Positions 13,320 to 24,816 of a DNA stretch of 64,000 bases are shown here, one piece after another. A program made the position numbers and the translations under genes. The stretch covers positions 5,870,280 through 5,934,279 of the forward strand of contig OZ036004.1 of NCBI GenBank assembly GCA_964035015.1, read 5' to 3'. Numbering within the stretch: the stretch's first letter is position 1; each line of letters begins with the position of its first letter. The DNA is from Corallium rubrum. Taxonomy: Eukaryota; Cnidaria; Anthozoa; Scleralcyonacea; Coralliidae. The notes below the pieces were generated by a model. The model searched no databases, was not told the origin of the DNA, and worked only from the letters and a program-made list of their open reading frames with translations.

Positions 13320-13395
13320 AATGTGGGGAAACTGCCCAGGTTCTTGGTAACGAAATACTGACGTTTCAAGCGGAGCACTTCATCAGACTGAAATG
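13320..13395 (+). repeat. Dispersed ~137-bp repeat family, fragment
   Basis: Contains CGAAATACTGACGTTTCAAG followed by CTTCATCAGA, the core of a repeat found at more than ten places in this window and arrayed in tandem at 37.8-38.3 kb. Confidence 0.7.
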
Positions 13396-13579
13396 TGTGT
13401 TACCAAAACTCCCTTGGCAGTTAACCACATTTTCACTTTGCTAATGTCTACCTACAAGACAAGACCATGGACTTGCAATTGCAGTGCATCAGGTGATGTT
13501 ATACTTCTATCTCTGTTCATATTTCCCAACGTGTGTGGTTTAAGGACTTGCATTCTGGACATTCATAATTCCAATGTTT

Positions 13580-16500
13580 TTATTCTTTGGTTGAAGGATT
13601 TGCAGTTGGAAATCCTGGTGGTCTCGTTATAATTCGTTTCCCTTCAAAAGCAGCATGGTCACGATGGTCTGTAAAGAAAGAAAATATTTTCAACATCATG
13701 TTTATACAGCAGACACGTTTTCCTAGACAGCATCGCGGTCCTAGCTTTTAGCTTGAGTTTAGAGTGAGTGAGTGAGTGAGTGAGTGAGTGAGTGTCTGTC
13801 TGTCTGTTTGTTTGTCTACCTGTGCCAATTTCTAACAAATCAATTCACACTTACATTTATAAAACGCATCCTCGACATCCAGTCTAGGCAGAAGATTGCC
13901 AATTTTGGTCAAAACCTAAAAATGTTATTTAAAAATATTATTAACTTACTAACATGTTTGTAATTATTATATAACATTTTTTCAATATTAAATGATTAAT
14001 TATTATGTACTGGTGTAGTAACTAGGGGGTAGCATCCTTACAAGCAGTACAGTCAATTTCAACACTGCATTAAGAACTAGAATAAATCAGTGTTATAGAG
14101 CTAACTTTTAATCAACAGTAACTGTACTTTGATATTTCAATTTCCCACAGCTTGCTTTGAAGCTCACAAAAATTTATGCATGCAAAACACCTTGCAACTT
14201 CATTTCCATTGATTGCAACTAGCCTGGCTTGTCAGTAACAAGGCTAATTGCAATTAAGGACGGACAAAGTTGATAAAAAACATTACCTCCACCAACGTCA
14301 AGCTTTAACATTTCCCAGGAGCATCTGACAGGTTTCATTTAACTCAACCAATCACTGTAAGACTGGTTAAAATTAATGTGATTGGTTGAGCTAAATAGAA
14401 ACATGTCGAGTGCTCCTGGGAAACATTGAAGTTTGACATTGGTGGAGGTACTGTAATGATTTTTATCAATGGTGACCATCCTTAGATGCAATTGATGGTA
14501 TTATTATAAAAAGAATTACATCAACAGATTTTTAGTGACCTTTGATTGAGTTGCCAGATTTGCTTGAGCGTTCCATATCTGTACAATATCATCCCTATCA
14601 CGAATGCTAATACTAATACCAACTATTTCATCACCTGGGAAAAATAAAAATTAATTATCATATTATTACAAATCAAACAAATCGTAATTATGGTAAATTA
14701 CTTTCCTACATAGACAGGAACATACCAGAATCATTTTAAATGGTGGCCACATGGGTGTACCATCTTTATCCTATGGGAATTTAGCTATATTCTTATTCAA
14801 ACATTTTGTTTTGTTTTACCAACCCATTCACTGATCATGCAAGTCAAAACAATCCTTAAGACAATTTTACTTGTCAGGAGAATGCCCATCTTAGAAGAAA
14901 TGGGCTAAGAAACAATCTTGATCACCTCTGCAATCTGACCTTTTATATTTTACACCTTGGGTAATTCTACTGGTTGTAATTAAGGCAGTGTAGCATAAAA
15001 TAACATGAACCAAAATCCATTGGATTTAATGTGAATCATATTTTACCTTCAGCTAATGCATCATCCAAAGGCTGTTCACCAATCACAGCTAAAAGGAGTT
15101 CTTTCCAAGCCTTATCCTACAATAAAATATTTGGTATATAATGAAGTTAATTATTTTGGTATTAGTTAGGTAATTATAATTATGAAAGAATTATTTAACT
15201 ATTTTTGAATAATTAATTAATAATGAATTAATAATTAGGAAATGTGTTCAGAGTACTTCTTCAACTCACTGTGTAATCTTTTGGACATCTCATTTTCCAG
15301 TAACCACCACAAATATTTTCATCATCTTCCCTTTAGTAATAAGATACATGTAAATATACTTATATGTATGAAAATTTTAAATATAAAATATCCAATGTTG
15401 CGTCATGAATTTCAAGGAGGATGTAATTTAAGTCTTACCAGACAGGCCTTCGTTCTCCCCTCATCATGTGATAGCTTGTCCTTAAACCCAATTTAGATGC
15501 TTGAGGTATGTTATTGAACACACTCCAAAAACTCTACAATTTTAACAAAGGGGGCACACTAAATTAGGATTGTTACTATGGTACCAGTAACTCCCCTTTT
15601 CCCCCCTGAAGCTAAGATGCAAGCTAGAGAATGCCACCTAGGTTTATGTATACGTTATTTTGAGGCTACAAGGGAATATGTGATTTATTCACTGAGGGCG
15701 AAGCCTGAGGTGAATAAACACATCCCCGAGGGGCCTCAAAATAACCTATACTTAATTTTCACATGGGCAAGGTTGACTGGAGTCACAATAGAAAATAAAT
15801 GTTGAGGGAATAGTAATCTATTGTTTTGCCATTGTTATCAGCGGCTATTGAATATATTCCTAAAAAGAACAAAGGAAATGTGAAAATTAAATACAGCTGG
15901 TAACCTGATGTACACAATAGTGAGTTGGGCAAGGGCAACAGAACAGAGGGGCTAAGGAAAATGGGTCTAAGAATGGCCTAAAACTTGCCAAGGGTGTCAA
16001 ATCACTCATCATTTTGTTAATGATTTATTAGCCCCTCCAATATTATAAAATGCACTCCAGCACCACTGAAGTTTTGAGAATTTGAAAATTTATGGGAATT
16101 TTCAAATTCTCACAAACTCACTGAGTTGCATAAGGTTCATATAAATACAGGGAGTTCTATTAATTTTCTATTATTTTTGTTGAAATAAGGCCATGAAATG
16201 TGCTGTGATGTCACAACCGTGTTTGCAATGCTTAATATAAACATGTGTGCTATAAGAAATAATATATATCACAATTATTACACTTATTTAGAAATTAGAA
16301 TATTAAAATATACTAATATAAAGATTAAATATAAACCATCACCACCAATTCAGAAATTACTAATAAACAACAAAATATTAACTAAAAACAAGGCGTTTTG
16401 TATCATATTTTAACTTTAATATTAAACCTATAAAAATATCATTTTCTGGCTCAATAATGTAATACAATATTCTGTTGTACCTGTACAGTTGTAACAGTAT

Positions 16501-16846
16501 ATATTTTTCTTAAATTTGCTGCATATTCTGCGGCGGATGCCCCTCTTATGAATCTAGAAATATAATAAAAATAGTTAAAAAAGGTTTAAAGCACAAAGAC
16601 CATTTCACGACTTCACGTCAAAAACGTTAAGACTTTATATTAAAGATAAATGAACCTGTCAAGCCATAATGTCCACGGTGTATTTAAAGGTAAACCTAAT
16701 TTCTCTGTTTGCGGAATAGCTTCTAAGAATTTCCTCGTTAATACAGGAGAATCAAGAGCTTCTGTTAAGATTGTTTTGGACGGAGAAGAAGATAAAGGAA
16801 TTGGTGAAATATCAGAGTAATAGTTTAAACCAGTTGACGTCGCCAT
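13580..16846 (-). CDS. EIF4E3: Eukaryotic translation initiation factor 4E type 3 (class III)
   Basis: Cap-binding protein of the eIF4E family. Eight exons (complement): 16656-16846, 16481-16553, 15439-15533, 15270-15330, 15047-15116, 14540-14634, 13855-13915, 13580-13668. All junctions are GT-AG and phase-consistent (735 nt, 244 aa; human is about 224). Visible landmarks: PWTLWLDR (Trp58, matching eIF4E Trp43), Tyr74 where eIF4E has Trp56, FWSVFNNIP (Trp91, the eIF4G-side Trp73), RRPVWEDD (Trp120-Glu121, matching Trp102-Glu103), then [12 protein letters not shown] and [11 protein letters not shown]. Tyr or Cys at the Trp56 position is the known class III signature. The donor of exon 1 (GTTCAT) is weak. 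An extended tail ([18 protein letters not shown]) follows the usual C-terminus. The start is the first ATG, 230 bp from divergent STIMATE. An AATAAA overlaps the stop codon on this strand. Confidence 0.93.
14243..14495. mobile_element. Foldback MITE in EIF4E3 intron
   Basis: Two inverted arms of over 100 bp; for example CATTACCTCCACCAA at 14281 pairs with TTGGTGGAGGTACTGTAATG near 14439. The ends pair as CTAATTGCAATTAAGGA and its diverged complement. No coding capacity. It lies between exons 6 and 7 of EIF4E3. Confidence 0.8.
15650..15755. mobile_element. Short palindromic element
   Basis: TTATTTTGAGGC on the left pairs with GCCTCAAAATAA on the right, enclosing the inner palindrome TTATTCAC...GTGAATAA. 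It sits in EIF4E3 intron 2 and looks like a short foldback of the same style as those near 28 and 37.5 kb. Confidence 0.65.
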
Positions 16847-17076
16847 TACAAAGAAGGGGGACGAGACGACGACAACATCGGAAATAATATAATTTCTTGA
16901 AAGGTGTCATCTTCCAGGGAGGGGTGACTGACTTGTGTGAGGACACAAGAACTCTTTGACAGCCATGTTGGATTAGTAATGGGACAAAGACGGACATTAA
17001 ATTAGGGTTGATGAAAAGCTAAAAGCCTAAAACCAAAGCCATACTTAGGAGTTCTTAACATTGAAGATGAGAAGCT
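16847..17076. promoter_or_regulatory. Divergent promoter, EIF4E3/STIMATE
   Basis: Only 230 bp separate the two divergently oriented start codons, so both promoters and 5' UTRs must lie here or overlap the first exons. I see no convincing TATA box. An upstream ATG at 17067 opens a short out-of-frame ORF overlapping the STIMATE start. Confidence 0.7.
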
Positions 17077-19580
17077 ATGAATTCTGGTGGATACGATATT
17101 AATTTGACATCCACAAGCCCAACAAGAAACGCAACAACGATGAAAGCAGACCATGCCCAGCAAGGACCAGTGATTTGTGATCTAACAGATACATTTGGGT
17201 TCTTTATTCAAGGATTGCTTGCTGTTGTAGCTTTTAGTACGCTTATACGTGAGTAGAAATCTCAGAAAGTTCGTCTTGGGAATTTAAATAGTCGTTCTAT
17301 TTTACTAAACAAAAAGTTTTAATTGTAGAAAGCTGTGTGCGGGGCGAGTTATATAATTAAGCTACATGATTCAAGCAGTTGAAACTCTTTTATACAGTAA
17401 CTATTCATTTATTAAGAAGCAAACTTTAATAATTCTGTGTTTAACTCTAAAGTTCTAACCCCACATTATTACAGGAAATCATAATATACGGTAGTCATCC
17501 ATGTAATATCTACTCATAAATATTTATACATCAAATAATAATTATGAGACATTAACCGAGAGCGAGGTCTGTATGGTTAAATATCAGACCAAGGTCTTGA
17601 CAGTATGGACCAAACCACATATAAGGTTCACACAAAAATACAGGATATTTCATGGTAACTTCATCCCTCAAACTTTATTTGTTCTTAGTTCCCCTGTAAC
17701 ATAGTACTTTATTTTTCTTCAGTTAAAAGGTTCAGAGAGCCAAAGAGTAAAAGAAGACCACTATCAATTTGGTAAAGTTCTAAATCCAATACCATTAGTA
17801 AATGGGCTCCTTGTGATACATCAAATGATTTTACCCATTAGAATCAATCGCCATGATTTGAATTAATACAAGCACTCTTCCTCAAAAAACACACATCCCC
17901 CCACACCACGGACACATATTCAAATCATGCAGTATATGCCAATTGCCATTCTTTTAAATGTCAATTTTGTTGATTTAGGTTCTTTGATACATCAAAGCAA
18001 GCTATTGGAGCTTTAGTGATTCATTTTGCAAATGTTTATCTTTCAACATTATTTACTGGTGACCCATGTACATGGTGAGTTGACATACCTACTATTTAGT
18101 GTAAAAAACACCCCTCCCCCCACCCCTCTGTAGTATGTGAGTAGGATAAGGCTATTATTGGTATTAAATTATTTACCAATAACTATTCTTTGACAATGTC
18201 CAATTTCTCTCACCTATTTTTTATTATATTTTAGGTATTTTATCAACTACCTTTTAGATTCAACTGTTGGCTTGTGCCTGATATATATATTTCTTAAAAT
18301 CTCACAAGTCATTGTAAAATATTATGGATCAAATACTCTTATACTTGGCGAATACGGTAACTATTGTATAAATTATATATTATATATTGTATAAATTATA
18401 TTGTATAAATTATATATTATTTCTTGTAACTTCCACTATTGTACCACAGTATTATAAATTATTATTATTAGACGTATATCATCAGACATTATTACAAACC
18501 AATAGTAATCTTCTTGTCCTTACCTGTATCATCTAGGTAATCCACCACAATGTAATGCTTGGATTGGTCAGTGTGGTTTGTACATTCTGGTAATGGTAAT
18601 TGAGAAGATAGCAGTTGCTGTCCTAGTCACACTTGAAATATGGCATAAAGTTCGTCAGTTCATTTTAAAACCTGTCAAAAAATATCCAAAAGTCGAAGTT
18701 GCTTTAGTAATGCTCATTGTTCCCTTCATAATTAATGTAAGTCTATTATTAAAACTACATTTTCCCAACTCAGCTCCCCAAAGCAATTCCCTCCACTTCT
18801 CATGCTCTACTGTGCAATCTCTCTTCAACCCTTGCTCTATTGTCCCTCTCCACCACACAGCTGTGTTGCCCTGGCCTTCCTCTCCTCACACCTCGTATGA
18901 TATGCTTTTCTTCAACCTGTGACAAACATATCCTATTCCTAGCTATCTCAAAACTGTACTGTACACCTTACCACATACAACTGAATTTTAGATGTACCAG
19001 TAGATGAAAAAGTATTATTTTCCACTGGCTGAGGAACGAAAGAGGTGGAAAATGTTTTCTCACACACTGCTGGGGGCCCGATAGTAGGGTGTTCGGGCGG
19101 TGCAGGTTATAGTGGGCACATTTTTGTTGTTGCTTACGCATAGCTTGACAAAAATCACCACCCACCCACCCTTTGGTAAGAGAACTTAGTTAACATAGAC
19201 AGCAGTATGATGTATGTACAGGACATATGCTGCTAGTGAGCAATTATGTAAATTATGTTGTGATGAATAAATGTCAGGCTTTGCGGCTGATGCTGCAGCA
19301 GCTCCCAGCGGTGTGTGAGAAGTTAGAATATGAGGGTAAAGTATAATATTGTACACTACCACTTCTTATGTTATTACTTTTTTAGGCAATTATGTTTTGG
19401 GTTGTTGACAACTTTTTGATGCACAAGGCAGAGAAGAATCGTGAGCAAAACGAGAATGGTAGAGTTCAGTTTACAAGAGCAAATACAACAAATACTGAAG
19501 AAGTTGAAGTTCTTTTAAACTCTGCAGAGTACACAGACAATGACCAGTTAATTCACAGGGAGCCAAAGGGCACCGTGTAA
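17077..19580 (+). CDS. STIMATE: STIMATE (TMEM110), store-operated calcium entry regulator
   Basis: Multi-pass ER membrane protein; the vertebrate homologue binds STIM1 and supports store-operated calcium entry at ER-plasma membrane junctions. Six exons: 17077-17248, 17723-17771, 17979-18074, 18235-18356, 18537-18736, 19386-19580, all GT-AG and in phase (834 nt, 277 aa). Recognisable blocks: [95 protein letters not shown] and [10 protein letters not shown]. The hydrophobic blocks fit four to five membrane segments. The C-terminal cytosolic tail is shorter and less charged than in vertebrates and lacks an obvious polylysine stretch. The ATG at 17077 is the only start in frame with the family N-terminus. 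The function is carried over from vertebrates. Confidence 0.95.
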
Positions 19581-19818
19581 ATTACTGCTGTACTGTAGTT
19601 AATGTAAATGCAGACCTGGAATACAATCAGGTGTGTGGTTGCTTAAACCAAAGGGTTTAATTGTGTTTTCCCAATTCCTATACACAGTTACGTACAGTAC
19701 TGTACTCACTTTATTTTCCATTAGTCTCTACAGTTTCCAGACAGTGTACTTAGTGTCCGACTTTCCAAATAATTGGTGTCAAAGTAGCCTACATATGCAT
19801 GTTTAATATTTTGTATAC

Positions 19819-19881
19819 AATAAACTGTTTGTGTCATCTTTTAGATTTTTATAGCATAGATTTATAATTATATCCAATAAA
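19819..19881 (+). terminator. STIMATE poly(A) signals
   Basis: AATAAA at 19819-19824 and 19876-19881, 240-300 bp after the STIMATE stop codon. Confidence 0.65.
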
Positions 19882-19958
19882 AATACTAGCACAGTTAATG
19901 TTTAGTACAGTAATTGTACTTCAGTTGTGTTTCTTGAAGGGAAAAACATTCATTGCTA

Positions 19959-19964
19959 TTTATT
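19959..19964 (-). terminator. TAFAZZIN poly(A) signal
   Basis: AATAAA on the minus strand, 185 bp beyond the TAFAZZIN stop. The two convergent genes may share or overlap 3' ends between about 19.88 and 19.96 kb. Confidence 0.55.
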
Positions 19965-20148
19965 TTGCAAATTATGAACAAATGATATAGTGTAACCGTG
20001 TTACTTATTAGTCTTTCCAATCCAATTGTTTTATAAAAATATTAAAAATTGTTGGTGTTGTGTGTTACTATGCGGTGTAGACTGAAGATACTTTGAGAAT
20101 TAAAATTTAATGTGTTTTATAGGTTAGGGACAGATAGTTTTTTGTTTG

Positions 20149-23100
20149 TTATTTTTTATGTTTTTTGTGCAGTTGTTCTGTCTCTTCTTTCAATTCTTTA
20201 AATTGTTCTTGAATTCTGTCAGTGATTCTTTTCCGTGCACCAATCTACATTATAAATTAAAATACAGTGTAGTTAATCCAATTAGCTCTAGCTTGATATG
20301 TTTGAACAAATCATACATGTGCAGTGTAAATCATGTTACAAATACACAAACTAATATGTTTACATTGGAAAATTCTAATTCAAAAATTCTAAAAATTCTA
20401 ATTGAAATTAAATTCTAGTTGGAAAATTCTAATTGGAAAATTATAGAAGTAACTGCATTTTCAAATTGAGTGATGACACATTAAATGGGTGACTGTGATG
20501 ATCTTGAATAATTTTGTATGATTCTGTATGACTCTGTGATTTGAGTGGTTTTGTATGATCTCTATGATTCTGTATCAGAGACTAGCTAAAACTAGTTTGT
20601 TTAGAGAATAATTTTTAGCGTGTCCCACTCACCGCTGTTTCTTTGAGTTCCTTATATTCATTGATAATGTCATTGAATATCATTGGCTTGCCAATGTTGA
20701 TAGTAACATTCTAACACAGAAAAGATTTAACTACAATCTACAGACTGTACTTCTACATTTAGTATAATATAATTATGTACAACATGTACTTATAAAGTAA
20801 CATATTTCAAACATCCTCCTTTGCCTTTTCTAACAAAGTTTCCTGAGTGCATTTTCCAGGAAGTGTTACGTACTATTCTGATTGTATAAATTAAGTGGAC
20901 AAGAATATTTAAATTATTCAATCTACAGTACCTTTCCAATTGCTATGGGATATAGTGGTGATGGTGATAATGGTGGTCAATGATAGTGATAATGGTGGTG
21001 GTGATGATAAATGTAAAACAATGTAAGTAGAGAAGTAATAGATGCAATGCAGGAAAACATACCTAACTGCCAAAAAGGAATTACAATTGGTGTTTGGATT
21101 GATTCTGCAACCAGTCGACCCACACCTTGTAAAGAAATATGAAAAGAAAATACTTACATTATTGACTACTGTATAAAATCATTCAATCCCTCATTGAAAT
21201 CCCTGTATTCTTTTATTCCTTTCTCCCTTCCTCCCTCCTTTCCTCTCTTCCTTCATTCCCCCCATGCTCCTTCTTTCCTTCCTTCCCTCTCTTCTTTCAT
21301 TCATTCCTCCTTTCCTTTCCTCTCCTCTCCTCTCCTCTCTTCTCTTCTCCTCTCCTTTTCTTTCCTTTCCTTTCCTTCCTTCCTCCCTTCCTCCCTCCCT
21401 GTTCCCTCCCTCCCTCCCTGTTCCCTCCTTCCCTCCCTGTTCCCTCCTTCCTCCCTGTTCCCTCCTTCCTCCCTTCCCTCCTTCTTCCCTTCCCTCCTTC
21501 TTCCCTTCCCTCCTTCCCTTCCTCCCTCTCTTCCTCTCTTCCTCTCTCTCTCTCTCTCCCTCCCTCCCTCCCTCCCTCCCTCCCTCCCTCCCTCTCTCCC
21601 TCCCTCCCTCCCTCCCTCCCTCCCTCCCTCCCTCCCTCCCTCCCTCCCCCCCTTGCAGTATAAGATTTGTTATTAAGATACTAAATCAGCACTCACCCCA
21701 TTTTAATCTGCAAATATTTCCTGTTTCATTCACATGGCCTAATAGTTGGAAAAAACCCCACAACATATTAGCATGGATTACATATTAAAAGCTACATACA
21801 GTATGAATCACATGAACAATAAATGATTAATTCTTTGAACGAAATAGCAAATAAGCAAAGAAATGTTTTACGTGGTGTTTCCACAAAATTTATTTATATA
21901 AAAATAAATGAATTGCTTGCTAACCTTCGTCGAAAGATATTAAACGCCATTGTCCAATGAATTCTGATGATGAGCATACATTCACAAACCTTTCTGGTGA
22001 ACTCCATAGCCAATTAAAATCAGTTATAAAATTTGAATATTGAGCATTAATAAAATAATTTTATATATATATAAGGAAATTCCTTTCTTACAGTGCAGTA
22101 CAGTACAGTACAGTACAGTATAGTATAGTATAGTATAGTACATATATATATATATATATATATATGTACTGTACTGCACTGTAAGAAAGGAATTTCTTTT
22201 CAGAAATGGCATGAAACATACCTCTTATAACTGGAATGACCTGCAATTCAGATTAAGATCATTAACTTAGAATAATAAAGATGAAGATGGTAGGTGCAGG
22301 TGTAACGGGGTCATCATCTTTGGACACCATTATTACCATCACTACTATGGTGATAGTGGTGATCGATGGTGATAATGGTGGTGATGATAGTGAAAATGGT
22401 GGTGGTGATGATAAGAGTGATAATGGTGGTGATGATAATGGTGATAAGGATGTAGTGATGATAGTTGTGTTGGTAATAGTGATGGTAATGATGGTGGTGG
22501 TGATCTATGAATGTTTACCTTGCCTTTGCTAAAGTATTGGCCTAACAACCATGTGTGAAAACAGAGTTCATCTGCACCAATTGACCTACAGGTACACAAC
22601 ACAATGACAAAAATATTAAATTATGGAAAGTTGAACATTGTAGGTTTTTTTGGTAAGGTGCTCTCCAGTTTTCTCCTGCAGCATACTATACAACACCATA
22701 ATTATAATTACTGCTCATAAATTTAAATCCAAATACTAGTACATACCATCTAATCAACTGTGCATTCATTACATGTCTCCATTTCAACATCCCTGTTAAT
22801 GTAAGAAATATTTGTACATGCAGTTATGTATGGGGTGTTGGTGGCATAGTGGTTAGCACACATGCCTTTCTGCTCTGCGACCCGGGTTCAATACCTGCTC
22901 TCAGCAGTTATCTGATTAAAAATTTCACCTTGGTCACATGTGAGAAGAGTTCATCCAGTCTGACTCTACCAAAAACTGCAGACCTGCAGTTTTTGGTAGA
23001 GTCCGACTGGATGAACTCTGGTTTCCTCTGGGCATTCCAGTTTCCTCCTGTAGTAACACTGGACCAATAAGGGATGGCCCTTACTGAACCTCTAGGGAGA

Positions 23101-24417
23101 ACAGTTAGATAGAACTGATAGAGCTATATATATCCAGTATAAATAAGATTAGTTTAGTTTAGTAGTGCATGTAGCCCTGTACTATGTCATAATTCAGTGA
23201 CAAAAATAATAGTATCAGCATAGCCAGACTTTGTATCAAAATTAACACACATCCTTAATTCCCAAGAAAAATATGGATGTTTCTATAATAATTAACTACA
23301 GTGTATGTTCTTAAAAGTGCAGCAAGTGAACTTACTGTATATGTACTAAGAAGAAAATAAGTAAATTTATGATATAAATGTCATTATCTATCAGAGCTTA
23401 CCCCAAATTAAGGGTTCATCGAAACACGAAATATGGTTGGTAACAGTGACTAATGCAGTGTTCTTTCCTCGTGTGAATGTTTCTTCAAGAATATGAAGAT
23501 TGTAAACATGTTTGCGATTCAACCACGCTGCAAATTAACAAATAAATTGTTGTATTAATTACCAACTGTTTTATTACCAGTAATTATTATTCAATATTAC
23601 CAGAGAAAATTGGTTTATCTGATAACAGTTAATACTTTACTACAGTAGAATTCTGGCTTTCACTGCTGACAAGAATCATCAAATAACTTTTTTATTATAT
23701 TTTAATGAAAAAAATATTGAATGATTGGTGTAGCACCGAAAGCAAAAGCAAAACTTTTGCCTCTGAGCCTAACATAAACAAACATTTATTTTTTAATTTT
23801 AAACAAACCCATTCAGGCGTGATTATAGCATTTTTCAGCCCCCACTTTTCTCTTCCCAATTCCATAAACAATTGAGGCAGCTCATGATAGACCATTGTTT
23901 CAACCAACATTACCAAATATGGGCAGTATTAATTTGTCACAGTATATTTACATTATAAAATTAGAATTAAACAAGGGAATGCACCCAGACATAAATTTTT
24001 AATGAATGATACTAGTAGTTCAGTTATTTGAGGAATATGATAGCTGGTATTTGTCTATAGTCTGACCAACGGTGTTTTGACACCATGCAACAGCCAATCA
24101 AATCACATGTACAGTTCTGTCTACCTCAATGGTATATTTGCAATATCATGGCCGGCTTGGCTGCAAAAACAATGTCGTTTCAAACAAGGAAAAAATCATT
24201 TTAACTCATTCAAAGTGTAATAGGTCAAGAACTTTGTCTTACCTAGCCATATTTTGCTGAATATAGCAGTTCCTCCAATGATTAGAGCACTGCTCACTCG
24301 CCAAAATCTGGTGTTAAGTGACTTTGGAAAAGGCCATTTTCTCGCTGTTGAAGGCAGTTCTTCCATAAGGACAGACACACGGACATTACTTAGGTTCTTG
24401 TCATTGAGTGGCAGCAA
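20149..24417 (-). CDS. TAFAZZIN: Tafazzin, cardiolipin transacylase
   Basis: Mitochondrial phospholipid-lysophospholipid transacylase that remodels cardiolipin. Eleven exons (complement): 24243-24417, 23402-23527, 22747-22792, 22519-22585, 22222-22240, 21925-21993, 21697-21738, 21063-21125, 20932-20942, 20633-20710, 20149-20244. They sum to 792 nt (263 aa; human short form 262) and every phase fits. Landmarks: KWPFP at the N-terminus, TVTNHISCFDEP with the acyltransferase HX4D motif (His90, Asp95), QWRLISFDEG where the family has FPEG (here FDEG, 165-168), RLKWGVGRLVAE, PIVIPFWQL, VTINIGKP, and RITDRIQEQFKELKEE. Exons 5 (19 nt) and 9 (11 nt) are microexons. The block between the FWQL and INIGKP motifs is much shorter than usual. 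The first ATG is used; Met18 is an alternative closer to the usual family start. Confidence 0.92.
21194..21653 (+). repeat. Pyrimidine-rich simple repeat (CCCT/CTTCC)
   Basis: About 460 bp of C and T almost without purines, ending in a near-pure CCCT run. It lies in the TAFAZZIN intron between exons 8 and 7, so the RNA from that gene is purine-rich here. Open frames rich in Pro/Ser/Leu are artefacts of composition. Confidence 0.95.
21843..21908 (-). mobile_element. Arm of a foldback element
   Basis: Contains TTTTACGTGGTGTTTCCACA, matching one arm of the complete foldback at 51384-51525. Confidence 0.65.
22074..22200. repeat. Hairpin with GTACA/GTATA repeat core
   Basis: Left arm TTCCTTTCTTACAGTGCAGT pairs with ACTGCACTGTAAGAAAGGAA on the right. 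Between them lie CAGTA and TAGTA pentamers and a TA run. It sits in a TAFAZZIN intron, 20 bp from microexon 5. Confidence 0.85.
22340..22505 (+). repeat. GATGGT-type simple repeat
   Basis: Imperfect GGTGATGAT/GATAATGGT repeats beside TAFAZZIN exon 4. A related short tract sits at 20950-21010, next to exon 9. Confidence 0.85.
22831..23160 (+). mobile_element. tRNA-derived SINE (family 1)
   Basis: The head has an A-box-like TGGCATAGTGGTTAGC and a B-box-like GGGTTCAATACC at tRNA-like spacing. The body contains GTTTCCTCC and GGACCAATAAGGGATGG and ends in short TAGTTT repeats. It carries a perfect palindrome at 22946-23021. It is inserted in TAFAZZIN intron 2, between exons 2 and 3. Confidence 0.82.
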
Positions 24418-24816
24418 GTAGCCACAATAATTTCAGTTTTAAACAATTATTAAATAATTATTTAACATTATTGAACACATGCTTCTTGTTCGATTGTTAA
24501 ACGTGGGCCGGTGACGCCTGCGATCTACTGCACAGCACAATGACAAAAATGAAGTACTTCGTGTATGACATTATAGTCAATATTTACACGGGGAGGTGAA
24601 AAAATAGGAGTAGAAAATATTCATAATAATGCGTGCATGTGTTTGAGATTTATTAGTTTATATAACCTCCTGTACAGTAGTCTGGAGAAAGAATGTTGAT
24701 TGTGGTAATCGACGTTTGAGCAATATTTCAATTCTCAACAATACATTCGCATATAATTTGTTGACTGTTAAAGTTAGTCTTTCAAAGTGTGGGGGTGCTC
24801 ATGTGTGATAGTTGTG

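Noticed and set aside
21194..21788. Ser/Pro/Leu-rich frames of 160-174 codons
   Set aside because: Pure pyrimidine simple repeat inside a TAFAZZIN intron, running across exon 7 in the wrong orientation.
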